Assembly: GCA_965223405.1 (NCBI GenBank)
Contig: CBDCWO010000006.1
Span: forward strand, 7,103,584-7,167,583
Origin: CBDCWO01 sp965223405
Lineage (GTDB): Bacteria > Bacteroidota > Bacteroidia > Chitinophagales > Saprospiraceae
DNA length: 64,000 nt
Direction: 5' to 3'
Program-made: the position numbers and the translations under genes
The notes under the pieces: generated by a model
Database searches by the model: none
The model's input: the letters and a program-made list of their open reading frames with translations, nothing else
Told to the model about the DNA's origin: nothing
In this document: piece by piece, positions 58,601 to 64,000 of the stretch
How positions within the stretch are numbered: the stretch's first letter is position 1
How the letters are laid out: each line of letters opens with the position of its first letter

Positions 58601-61384
58601 CGTACCGGCAGATAATCCACTGATATCTTCGGTAGTCGCTCCATTACTCCATGAATAACCATAGGGTGTGGTCCCACCACTTACACTTAAATCTATACTG
58701 CCATCATCATCTTCATTACACGTCTCAGGCGTGGCAACCGCATTCGCTGTCAATGGATCTGGCTCCGTTACCGTGGCACTCGCCGTAGTCGTACAGCCAT
58801 TAAAGTCCGTAACCGTTACCGTATACGTACCGGCAGATAATCCACTGATATCTTCGGTAGTCGCTCCATTACTCCATGAATAACCATAGGGTGTGGTCCC
58901 ACCACTTACACTTAAATCTATACTGCCATCATCATCTTCATTACATGTCTCAGGCGTGGCAACCGCATTCGCTGTCAATGGATCTGGCTCCGTTACCGTG
59001 GCACTCGCCGTAGTCGTACAGCCATTAAAGTCCGTAACCGTTACCGTATACGTACCGGCAGATAATCCACTGATATCTTCGGTAGTCGCTCCATTACTCC
59101 ATGAATAACCATAGGGTGTGGTCCCACCACTTACACTTAAATCTATACTGCCATCATCATCTTCATTACACGTCTCAGGCGTGGCAACCGCATTCGCTGT
59201 CAATGGATCTGGCTCCGTTACCGTGGCACTCGCCGTAGTCGTACAGCCATTAAAGTCCGTAACCGTTACCGTATACGTACCGGCAGATAATCCACTGATA
59301 TCTTCGGTAGTCGCTCCATTACTCCATGAATAACCATAGGGTGTGGTCCCACCACTTACACTTAAATCTATACTGCCATCATCATCTTCATTACATGTCT
59401 CAGGCGTGGCAACCGCAGTCGCTGTCAATGGATCTGGCTCCGTTACCGTGGCACTCGCCGTAGTCGTACAGCCATTAAAGTCCGTAACCGTTACCGTATA
59501 CGTACCGGCAGATAATCCACTGATATCTTCGGTAGTCGCTCCATTACTCCATGAATAACCATAGGGTGTGGTCCCACCACTTACACTTAAATCTATACTG
59601 CCATCATCATCTTCATTACATGTCTCAGGCGTGGCAACCGCAGTCGCTGTCAATGGATCTGGCTCCGTTACCGTGGCACTCGCCGTAGTCGTACAGCCAT
59701 TAAAGTCCGTAACCGTTACCGTATACGTACCGGCAGATAATCCACTGATATCTTCGGTAGTCGCTCCATTACTCCATGAATAACCATAGGGTGTGGTCCC
59801 ACCACTTACACTTAAATCTATACTGCCATCATCATCTTCATTACATGTCTCAGGCGTGGCAACCGCATTCGCTGTCAATGGATCTGGCTCCGTTACCGTG
59901 GCACTCGCCGTAGTCGTACAGCCATTAAAGTCCGTAACCGTTACCGTATACGTACCGGCAGATAATCCACTGATATCTTCGGTAGTCGCTCCATTACTCC
60001 ATGAATAACCATAGGGTGTGGTCCCACCACTTACACTTAAATCTATACTGCCATCATCATCTTCATTACATGTCTCAGGCGTGGCAACCGCAGTCGCTGT
60101 CAATGGATCTGGCTCCGTTACCGTGGCACTCGCCGTAGTCGTACAGCCATTAAAGTCCGTAACCGTTACCGTATACGTACCGGCAGATAATCCACTGATA
60201 TCTTCGGTAGTCGCTCCATTACTCCATGAATAACCATAGGGTGTGGTCCCACCACTTACACTTAAATCTATACTGCCATCATCATCTTCATTACATGTCT
60301 CAGGCGTGGCAACCGCAGTCGCTGTCAATGGATCTGGCTCCGTTACCGTGGCACTCGCCGTAGTCGTACAGCCATTAAAGTCCGTAACCGTTACCGTATA
60401 CGTACCGGCAGATAATCCACTGATATCTTCGGTAGTCGCTCCATTACTCCATGAATAACCATAGGGTGTGGTCCCACCACTTACACTTAAATCTATACTG
60501 CCATCATCATCTTCATTACATGTCTCAGGCGTGGCAACCGCAGTCGCTGTCAATGGATCTGGCTCCGTTACCGTGGCACTCGCCGTAGTCGTACAGCCAT
60601 TAAAGTCCGTAACCGTTACCGTATACGTACCGGCAGATAATCCACTGATATCTTCGGTAGTCGCTCCATTACTCCATGAATAACCATAGGGTGTGGTCCC
60701 ACCACTTACACTTAAATCTATACTGCCATCATCATCTTCATTACACGTCTCAGGCGTGGCAACCGCATTCGCTGTCAATGGATCTGGCTCCGTTACCGTG
60801 GCACTCGCCGTAGTCGTACAGCCATTAAAGTCCGTAACCGTTACCGTATACGTACCGGCAGATAATCCACTGATATCTTCGGTAGTCGCTCCATTACTCC
60901 ATGAATAACCATAGGGTGTGGTCCCACCACTTACACTTAAATCTATACTGCCATCATCATCTTCATTACACGTCTCAGGCGTGGCAACCGCATTCGCTGT
61001 CAATGGATCTGGCTCCGTTACCGTGGCACTCGCCGTAGTCGTACAGCCATTAAAGTCCGTAACCGTTACCGTATACGTACCGGCAGATAATCCACTGATA
61101 TCTTCGGTAGTCGCTCCATTACTCCATGAATAACCATAGGGTGTGGTCCCACCACTTACACTTAAATCTATACTGCCATCATCATCTTCATTACACGTCT
61201 CAGGCGTGGCAACCGCATTCGCTGTCAATGGATCTGGCTCCGTTACCGTGGCACTCGCCGTAGTCGTACAGCCATTAAAGTCCGTAACCGTTACCGTATA
61301 CGTACCGGCAGATAATCCACTGATATCTTCGGTAGTCGCTCCATTACTCCATGAATAACCATAGGGTGTGGTCCCACCACTTAC
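46349..61384 (-). CDS. Giant SprB-repeat surface adhesin, C-terminal portion (frame broken near 61384)
   Basis: This single minus-strand frame encodes about 5,000 residues and is only the C-terminal part of a gene that runs off the window at 64000. Read N to C: near-identical 75-residue SprB-like repeats with core GGTTPYGYSWSNGATTEDIS; three 166-residue DUF11-like modules (FDLALRKTVISSG...) and a divergent fourth; 22 repeats of 74 residues (core GGTAPIGYAWSNGGTDATIS); a degenerate repeat zone; seven W.GP-type PKD/Ig-like modules with an SdrD/Cna-B-like insert (GNIGDFVWIDGNCNGMQD); and a T9SS sorting domain (ISVYPNPVIRNV...GMYFIRVIKG). Each repeat holds two cysteines (T-C and G-C-T). The family is the gliding-adhesin/matrix type seen in SprB, exported by T9SS. 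The apparent start inside the repeats is an artefact; the true N-terminus lies beyond the window. A cluster of small insertions breaks the frame upstream. Confidence 0.85.
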   Translation of the reverse strand, partial: VSGGTTPYGYSWSNGATTEDISGLSAGTYTVTVTDFNGCTTTASATVTEPDPLTANAVATPETCNEDDDGSIDLSVSGGTTPYGYSWSNGATTEDISGLSAGTYTVTVTDFNGCTTTASATVTEPDPLTANAVATPETCNEDDDGSIDLSVSGGTTPYGYSWSNGATTEDISGLSAGTYTVTVTDFNGCTTTASATVTEPDPLTANAVATPETCNEDDDGSIDLSVSGGTTPYGYSWSNGATTEDISGLSAGTYTVTVTDFNGCTTTASATVTEPDPLTATAVATPETCNEDDDGSIDLSVSGGTTPYGYSWSNGATTEDISGLSAGTYTVTVTDFNGCTTTASATVTEPDPLTATAVATPETCNEDDDGSIDLSVSGGTTPYGYSWSNGATTEDISGLSAGTYTVTVTDFNGCTTTASATVTEPDPLTATAVATPETCNEDDDGSIDLSVSGGTTPYGYSWSNGATTEDISGLSAGTYTVTVTDFNGCTTTASATVTEPDPLTANAVATPETCNEDDDGSIDLSVSGGTTPYGYSWSNGATTEDISGLSAGTYTVTVTDFNGCTTTASATVTEPDPLTATAVATPETCNEDDDGSIDLSVSGGTTPYGYSWSNGATTEDISGLSAGTYTVTVTDFNGCTTTASATVTEPDPLTATAVATPETCNEDDDGSIDLSVSGGTTPYGYSWSNGATTEDISGLSAGTYTVTVTDFNGCTTTASATVTEPDPLTANAVATPETCNEDDDGSIDLSVSGGTTPYGYSWSNGATTEDISGLSAGTYTVTVTDFNGCTTTASATVTEPDPLTANAVATPETCNEDDDGSIDLSVSGGTTPYGYSWSNGATTEDISGLSAGTYTVTVTDFNGCTTTASATVTEPDPLTANAVATPETCNEDDDGSIDLSVSGGTTPYGYSWSNGATTEDISGLSAGTYTVTVTDFNGCTTTASATVTEPDPLTANAVATPETCNEDDDGSIDLSVSGGTTPYGYSWSNGATTEDISGLSAGTYTVTVTDFNGCTTTAGATVTEPDPLTANAVATPETCNEDDDGSIDLSVSGGTTPYGYSWSNGATTEDISGLSAGTYTVTVTDFNGCTTTASATVTEPDPLTATAVATPETCNEDDDGSIDLSVSGGTTPYGYSWSNGATTEDISGLSAGTYTVTVTDFNGCTTTASATVTEPDPLTATAVATPETCNEDDDGSIDLSVSGGTTPYGYSWSNGATTEDISGLSAGTYTVTVTDFNGCTTTASATVTEPDPLTANAVATPETCNEDDDGSIDLSVSGGTTPYGYSWSNGATTEDISGLSAGTYTVTVTDFNGCTTTASATVTEPDPLTANAVATPETCNEDDDGSIDLSVSGGTTPYGYSWSNGATTEDISGLSAGTYTVTVTDFNGCTTTASATVTEPDPLEIESDAIIVDATCNVQNDGSIDITVTGGTLPYDYSWSNGATTEDLSNVIAGAYSVTVSDANNCTTTESFLIDENCFDLALRKTVISSGPYSQGSTVTFQIEVINQGSIDATNVEITDYIPMGLNLIDGAWAQSGSMATRTIVGPITANGGIATVTINFAIDGSFQGSSLVNYAEISDAENSLGLADEDSTPDQDNTNDAGGQPESAADDYVDGDGTGTPGDGVAATDEDDHDPALINLEQTFDLALRKTVISSGPYSQGSTVTFQIEVINQGSIDATNVEITDYIPMGLNLTDGAWAQSGSMATRTIVGPITANGGIATVTINFAIDGSFQGSSLVNYAEISDAENSLGLADEDSTPDQDNTNDAGGQPESAADDYVDGDGTGTPGDGVAATDEDDHDPALINLEQTFDLALRKTVISSGPYSQGSTVTFQIEVINQGSIDATNVEITDYIPMGLNLADGAWAQSGSMATRTIVGPITANGGIATVTINFAIDGSFQGSSLVNYAEISDAENSLDLADEDSTPDQDNTNDAGGQPESAADDYVDGDGTGTPGDGVAATDEDDHDPALINVKQTFDLALRKKLKLGESGVYYQNQDVTFIITVFNQGTLDAYNIKVIDYIPTGFILADPAWNPNGTNATREILGPLMPGDSTKIEITLNTGNNPTPGLVYNYSEIATAEDANGPADDEDSTPNEVRDDDTVKDDVIDEDGKNNPGEDEDDHDLEPLTIISCDIVLVGSVDDVKCYGESNGSIDITITGGTAPYTYAWSNGATSEDIFNLSAGTYTVTVTDANACKETLSKTVSQPDQLLVSVTGINSTCTGSNGSATATVTGGTAPIGYAWSNGGTDATISGLSAGTYTVTVTDANGCTDTGSVTIIDEAGPEVSVTGTNETCSGSNGSATATVSGGTAPIGYAWSNGGTDATISGLSAGTYTVTVTDANGCTDTGSVTIIDEAGPEVSVTGTNETCSGSNGSATATVSGGTAPIGYAWSNGGTDATISGLSAGTYTVTVTDANGCTDAGSVTIIDEAGPEVSVTGTNETCTGSNGSATATVSGGTAPIGYAWSNGGTDATISGLSAGTYSVTVTDANGCTDAGSVTIIDEAGPEVSVTGANETCSGSNGSATATVSGGTSPIGYAWSNGGTDATISGLSAGTYTVTVTDANGCKDVGSVTIIDEAGPEVSVTGANETCSGSNGSATATVSGGTAPIGYAWSNGSTDATISGLSAGTYTVTVTDANGCTDVGSVTIIDEAGPEVSVTGTNETCTGSNGSATATVSGGTAPIGYAWSNGGTDATISGLSAGTYTITVTDANGCKDVGSVTIIDEAGPEVRVTGANETCTGSNGSATATVSGGTAPIGYAWSNGGTDATISGLSAGTYTVTVTDANGCTDVGSVTIIDEAGPEVSVTGANETCTGSNGSATATVSGGTAPIGYAWSNGGTDATISGLSAGTYTVTVTDANGCTDVGSVTIIDEAGPEVSVTGANETCTGSNGSATATVSGGTAPIGYAWSNGGTDATISGLSAGTYTVTVTDANGCTDVGSVTIIDEAGPEVSVTGANETCTGSNGSATATVSGGTSPIGYAWSNGGTDATISGLNAGTYTVTVTDANGCTDVGSVTIIDEAGPEISVTGANETCTGSNGSATATVSGGTAPIGYAWSNGGTDATISGLNAGTYTVTVTDANGCTDVGSVTIIDEAGPEVSVTGANETCTGSNGSATATVSGGTSPIGYAWSNGGTDATISGLRAGTYTVTVTDANGCTDVGSVTIIDEAGPEVNVTGENETCTGSNGSATATVSGGTSPIGYAWSNGGTDATISGLRAGTYMVTVTDANGCTDVGSVTIIDEAGPEVSVTGANETCTGSNGSATATVSGGTAPIGYAWSNGGTDATISGLSAGTYMVTVTDANGCTDAGSVTIIDEAGPEVNVTGENETCTGSNGSATATVSGGTSPIGYAWSNGGTDATISGLRAGTYTVTVTDANGCTDVGSVTIIDEAGPEVSVTGANETCTGSNGSATATVSGGTLPIGYAWSNGGTDATISGLRAGTYTVTVTDANGCTDVGSITIIDEAGPEVNVTGANETCTGSNGSATATVSGGTAPIGYAWSNGGTDATISGLSAGTYTVTVTDANGCTDVGSITIIDEAGPEVNVTGANETCTGSNGSATATVSGGTAPIGYAWSNGGTDATISGLGAGTYTVTVTDANGCTDAGSVTIIDKAGPEISVTGANETCTGSNGSATATVSGGTAPIGYAWSNGGTDATISGLSAGTYTVTVTDANGCKDAGSVTIIDEAGPEVSVTGTNETCTGSNGSATATVSGGTAPIGYAWSNGGTDATISGLSAGTYTVTVTDANGCKDVGSVTIIDEAGPEVSVTGTNETCTGSNGSATATVSGGTAPIGYAWSNGGTDATISGLSAGTYTVTVTDANGCTDAGSITIVDEAGPEVALKINQITCANSSDGQIEAVVTGGTSPIDYSWSNGSTDAAISGLSAGTYTVTVTDASGCTDFGSVTLVGESSPEVSLQVEHITCLGSNDGHIEVVATGGLAPYNYYWNNGQTTSQISGLSAGVYSVTVTDANGCTSSEQVTVEEGNFIQVNIQGSNSICDANSGSATSQVSGGTAPYSYQWSNGATTGNIDNLTAGVYTLTVTDASGCTGTGSVTIEVENTDLEAKVNGGAITCTNESVILEVTANVPIAGYKWSGPNGFNSDLATPEVMVSGEYCVTITDTNGCTGTACGIVENKVEIPDLEASGGEINCIENLVQLFARSSIDGVTYLWLGPNAFTSNEQNPIVDMPGTYTVMVSAPNGCIAQTSVVVLLNKENPEIDIDPESLELGCGETSGQIALITNAIDASFLWIGPGGFVSTDQNPVVNTAGIYIVTVTGSNGCSSSDTAEVVISGNLNIRIRPDTITCAKPAIYLDVTSNSHIVRFAWTGPDGFVSDNPRPFIADPGLYTLIAQGENGCVDTTSVEILEDSQEPDIQAEGGMITCEFLKLQLYGFSNTIGVTYFWTGPEDFESTEPNPFVTIPGDYMLEVTGRNGCTVITIVKVTKEPCGNIGDFVWIDGNCNGMQDTIESGLDSILIKLFTCDSVLVARTYTDSLGKYHFDNLIPNKEYFITVDSLPEGIELTLPNAMANDSLDSDVDPITFRTECFSIENAEQDTSIDIGFCKKEECDLVVVASGPNLTCDVECVMLTAEANGEDVQFVWSGPYGFRSELQNPKVGEPGIYVVIVTDSLGCEATDSLQIFREDKPDITVIGGELPCDSTGVQIFAHSNTPNVSYAWIGPDGFRSNDQNPIVYLPGIYTVIVTDTIGGCYDKKIVEVTLGCCNVIDGGVIVGDEEACGPYDPGIIENLVSPFGGKGNLEYIWMKTTDPHLPIMQWTPIFIANGPEWDPEPISQTTYYARCSRREGCVDFIGETNVVVKRVIGLPTLDTSSIVITNETVCDGHDGTISFTLDNNNYDPYLVGIRRGDKDLFFGPYLDSVIVLTGLEPGEYSHLIIRNSKGCISEYSDFEILIEAAECTSPVFETKPAVISVYPNPVIRNVNVSYYIGLGVDQVRVELVDLAGKVIKFYDKSAYNLKNVRVTDQIDVSEVRSGMYFIRVIKGNEIEHIPLEIMK
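47690..48050 (-). other. SdrD/Cna-B-like domain within the adhesin
   Basis: GNIGDFVWIDGNCNGMQDTIESGLD followed by YTDSLGKYHFDNLIPNKEYFITVD has the W-x-D-x-N-x-x-G-x-x-D calcium-binding-like opening and the Y-x-F-x-x-L/I-x-P core of SdrD-B/Cna-B repeats. Only one copy is seen, between PKD-like modules. Confidence 0.75.
49871..54750 (-). repeat. Array of 22 tandem 222-bp repeats (74 residues each)
   Basis: Consecutive copies of the T-C..SNGSATATVSGGTAPIGYAWSNGG core recur every 222 bases; for example the ATTCGCATCC landmark is at 50141 and 50363. I count 22 copies by the (T/A/E)NETC motif, the first written INSTC. Copies differ at few positions (T/A/E before NETC, SVT or INV variants, S or L for A in GGT-A-P). 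Confidence 0.9.
54985..56950 (-). repeat. Three near-identical 498-bp DUF11-like modules plus a divergent fourth
   Basis: The landmark CGTTTTGCGT occurs at 55931, 56429 and 56927, giving an exact 498-base (166-residue) period. Each module starts FDLALRKTVISSG, has VEITDYIPMGLNL, and ends with an Asp-rich DDYVDGDGTGTPGD...ATDEDDHDPAL stretch, likely Ca2+-binding. The fourth copy (54985-55450) is clearly diverged (FDLALRKKLKLGESG..). Confidence 0.9.
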
Positions 61385-62371
61385 TTACACTTAAATCTAT
61401 ACTGCCATCATCATCTTCATTACATGTCTCAGGCGTGGCAACCGCATTCGCTGTCAATGGATCTGGCTCCGTTACCGTGGCACTCGCCGTAGTCGTACAG
61501 CCATTAAAGTCCGTAACCGTTACCGTATACGTACCGGCAGATAATCCACTGATATCTTCGGTAGTCGCTCCATTACTCCATGAATAACCATAGGGTGTGG
61601 TCCCGCCACTTACACTTAAATCTATACTGCCATCATCATCTTCATTACACGTCTCAGGCGTGGCAACCGCATTCGCTGTCAATGGATCTGGCTCCGTTAC
61701 CGTGGCACTCGCCGTAGTCGTACAGCCATTAAAGTCCGTAACCGTTACCGTATACGTACCGGCAGATAATCCACTGATATCTTCGGTAGTCGCTCCATTA
61801 CTCCATGAATAACCATAGGGTGTGGTCCCGCCACTTACACTTAAATCTATACTGCCATCATCATCTTCATTACATGTCTCAGGCGTGGCAACCGCAGTCG
61901 CTGTCAATGGATCTGGCTCCGTTACCGTGGCACTCGCCGTAGTCGTACAGCCATTAAAGTCCGTAACCGTTACCGTATACGTACCGGCAGATAATCCACT
62001 GATATCTTCGGTAGTCGCTCCATTACTCCATGAATAACCATAGGGTGTGGTCCCGCCACTTACACTTAAATCTATACTGCCGATCATCATCTTCATTACA
62101 TGTCTCAGGCGTGGCAACCGCATTCGCTGTCAATGGATCTGGCTCCGTTACCGTAGCACTCGCCGTAGTCGTACAGCCATTAAAGTCCGTAACCGTTACC
62201 GTATAGGTACCGGCAGATAATCCACTGATATCTTCGGTAGTCGCTCCATTACTCCATGAATAACCATAGGGATGTGGTCCCACCACTTACACTTAAATCT
62301 ATACTGCCATCATCATCTTCATTACACGTCTCAGGCGTGGCTACTGCATTCGCTATTAATGGATCTGGCTC
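57172..62371 (-). repeat. Array of about 23 nearly identical 225-bp repeats (75 residues each)
   Basis: Period is exactly 225 bases. Copies differ mainly at two sites: ACA(C/T)GTCTCAGG and GCA(T/G)TCGCTG (Asn or Thr in A-N/T-A-V-A-T-P), with one S-to-G change at about 58327 and G(T/C)TCC(A/C/G) changes near the ends. The last copies at 61.4-62.4 kb carry the frameshifting insertions. Confidence 0.92.
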
Positions 62372-62443
62372 ACCTACATCAAATTTCTTCGACTTGGTAC
62401 AGCCATTATCATCAGTTACCGTCACCGTATATTCGTCCCGCAA
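61344..62443 (-). other. Frameshift cluster within the repeat array
   Basis: By comparison with the sister repeats, TTAC is duplicated at 61381-61388 (+4), an extra G is at 62082, an extra A at 62272 and an extra G at 62435. Each shifts the frame by +1 (mod 3), so coding is interrupted in short overlapping frames (61344-62123, 62023-62286, 62249-62443). All four lie in about 1.06 kb at one end of the array; the remaining 15 kb of adhesin is clean. Confidence 0.85.
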
Positions 62444-64000
62444 TCAAACCGGATATATCTTGGGTGGTCGCTCCGTTACTCCATGAATAACTATAAGGTG
62501 TGGTGCCGCCCGTAACTGTTATATCAATCGACCCATTATCATATCCATGACACGTCACATCTGCTACTACTCCACTTATTGCCAATGGATCTGGTTCCCC
62601 TACATCAAATTTCTTCGACTTGGTACAGCCATTATCATCCGTTACCGTCACTGCATATTCTCCCGCACTTAATCCGGATATATCTTGGGTAGTCGCTCCG
62701 TTACTCCACGAATAACTATAAGGTGTGGTGCCGCCCGTAACTGTAATATCAATCGACCCATTATCATATCCATGACACGTCACATCTGCTACTACTCCAA
62801 TTATTGCCAACGGATCTGGCTCCCCTACATCAATTTTCTTCGACTTGGTACAGCCATTATCATCCGTTACCGTCACCGCATATTCTCCGGCAACCAAACC
62901 AGATATATCTTGGGTGGTCGCTCCGTTACTCCACGAATAACTATAAGGTGTGGTGCCGCCCGTAACGGTTATATCAATTGATCCATTATCATAACCATCA
63001 CACGTCACATCTGTTACTACTCCAATTATTGCCAACGGATCTGGCTCACCTACATCAAATTTCTTCGACTTGGTACAGCCATTATCATCAGTTACCGTCA
63101 CCGTATATTCTCCCGCAATCAAACCGGATATATCTTGGGTGGTCGCTCCGTTACTCCATGAATAACTATAAGGTGTGGTGCCGCCCGTAACTGTTATATC
63201 AATCGACCCATTATCATATCCATGACACGTCACATCTGCTACTACTCCACTTATTGCCAATGGATCTGGTTCCCCTACATCAAATTTCTTCGACTTGGTA
63301 CAGCCATTATCATCCGTTACCGTCACCGCATATTCTCCGGCAACCAAACCAGATATATCTTGGGTGGTCGCTCCGTTACTCCACGAATAACTATAAGGTG
63401 TGGTGCCGCCCGTAACGGTTATATCAATTGATCCATTATCATAACCATCACACGTCACATCTGTTACTACTCCAATTATTGCCAACGGATCTGGCTCCCC
63501 TACATCAAATTTCTTCGACTTGGTACAGCCATTATCATCCGTTACCGTCACCGCATATTCTCCCGCAACCAAACCGGATATATCTTGGGTGGTCGCTCCG
63601 TTACTCCACGAATAACTATAAGGTGTGGTGCCGCCCGTAACGGTTATATCAATTGATCCATTATCATAACCATCACACGTCACATCTGTTACTACTCCAA
63701 TTATTGCCAACGGATCTGGCTCCCCTACATCAAATTTCTTCGACTTGGTACAGCCATTATCATCCGTTACCGTCACCGCATATTCTCCGGCAATCAAACC
63801 AGATATATCTTGGGTGGTCGCTCCATTGCTCCACAAATAATCATAGGGGGAAGTGCCTCCTGTAACGGTTATATCAATCGACCCATTATCATATCCATGA
63901 CACGTCACATCTGCTACCGCTCCACTTATTGCCAATGGATCTGGTTCTCCTACATCAAATTTCTTCGACTTGGTACAGCCATTATCATCCGTTACCGTCA
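62412..64000 (-). CDS. Giant adhesin, upstream part, runs off the window
   Basis: This frame encodes the more N-terminal segment of the same protein: about seven 75-residue repeats with core DDNGCTKSKKFDVGEPDPLAI and GGTTPYSYSWSNGATTQDIS, each with the T-C-H/D-G-Y-D-N-G-S-I-D opening. No start codon, signal peptide or other domain is reached before the window edge at 64000. It is separated from the main frame by the frameshift cluster. If the frameshifts are errors, both belong to a single gene of more than 5,880 residues. Confidence 0.85.
   Translation of the reverse strand, partial: TVTDDNGCTKSKKFDVGEPDPLAISGAVADVTCHGYDNGSIDITVTGGTSPYDYLWSNGATTQDISGLIAGEYAVTVTDDNGCTKSKKFDVGEPDPLAIIGVVTDVTCDGYDNGSIDITVTGGTTPYSYSWSNGATTQDISGLVAGEYAVTVTDDNGCTKSKKFDVGEPDPLAIIGVVTDVTCDGYDNGSIDITVTGGTTPYSYSWSNGATTQDISGLVAGEYAVTVTDDNGCTKSKKFDVGEPDPLAISGVVADVTCHGYDNGSIDITVTGGTTPYSYSWSNGATTQDISGLIAGEYTVTVTDDNGCTKSKKFDVGEPDPLAIIGVVTDVTCDGYDNGSIDITVTGGTTPYSYSWSNGATTQDISGLVAGEYAVTVTDDNGCTKSKKIDVGEPDPLAIIGVVADVTCHGYDNGSIDITVTGGTTPYSYSWSNGATTQDISGLSAGEYAVTVTDDNGCTKSKKFDVGEPDPLAISGVVADVTCHGYDNGSIDITVTGGTTPYSYSWSNGATTQDISGLIAGRIYGDGN
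62450..64000 (-). repeat. Array of about seven 225-bp repeats, KKFDVGEPDP type
   Basis: Copies follow each other at 225 bases (e.g. the TCATTATC-ending ATCAATTGATCCATTATCATAACCATCACACG landmark at 62975, 63425 and 63650). They fall into two sub-types that alternate: C-H-G-Y-D-N with CATGACACG and C-D-G-Y-D-N with CATCACACG. This array differs from the neighbouring one by about half its residues. Confidence 0.85.

Noticed and set aside
57318..62037. Series of identical 71-codon plus-strand frames every 225 bases
   Set aside because: They are the antisense of each adhesin repeat and start and stop at the same place in every copy.
49871..64000. Tandem array resembling CRISPR at first sight
   Set aside because: Units are 222-225 bases, contiguous and coding, without short repeats separated by unique spacers, and no cas genes are present.

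Overview
The window looks like a piece of a Bacteroidota chromosome, most likely from the Saprospiria/Saprospiraceae side of the phylum. The support is: many lipoproteins with short Cys lipoboxes, two proteins with C-terminal type IX secretion (T9SS) sorting domains, TAnnTTTG-type promoters, AT-rich gaps without strong Shine-Dalgarno sites, and a giant SprB-repeat protein carrying DUF11-type 'FDLALRK' modules. The taxonomic call is inference.

Layout. (1) 1-14.3 kb is a plus-strand polysaccharide-degradation cluster. It has a partial GH95/DUF5703-like (alpha/alpha)6 enzyme, four intact formylglycine sulfatases, a GH20 hexosaminidase and two beta-propeller (GH43/GH117-like) lipoproteins, mixed with decayed genes: a GH20 stub, a deleted and frameshifted sulfatase, and fossil pieces of sulfatase and propeller genes. 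No SusC/SusD pair or sulfatase maturase lies in the window. (2) 14.3-18.3 kb has DUF2207 and LemA membrane proteins (minus strand), then a DUF1801/VOC gene pair. (3) 19.0-26.3 kb has a LytS/LytTR two-component system, a LOG-family gene, and a TolC-HlyD-FtsX-ABC ATPase export operon; the tail of the response regulator is duplicated as a fossil on the far side of the LOG gene. (4) 26.4-31.4 kb has a truncated NmrA-like gene, a methyltransferase, a beta-helix/PDZ lipoprotein and a DinB-like protein. (5) 31.6-45.8 kb is largely housekeeping: lysA, ankyrin protein, asnA, ZIP transporter, PAP2 phosphatase, glmM-like mutase, cysteine desulfurase, aquaporin, TPR lipoprotein, Spo0M-like protein, a split Fe-S oxidoreductase with a DUF1028-T9SS protein between its halves, and a phosphoribosyltransferase. 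(6) 46.3-64.0 kb is the 3' part of one giant minus-strand adhesin gene that continues beyond the window.

The adhesin is the standout. Read N to C it has an array of about seven 75-residue SprB-like repeats, an array of about 23 nearly identical 75-residue repeats, three near-identical 166-residue DUF11-like modules plus a divergent fourth, 22 74-residue repeats, a degenerate repeat zone, seven PKD/Ig-like modules with an SdrD/Cna-B-like insert, and a T9SS sorting domain. Four small insertions between 61.38 and 62.44 kb break the frame, all within the last copies of the second array; they may be assembly errors or genuine switching or decay.
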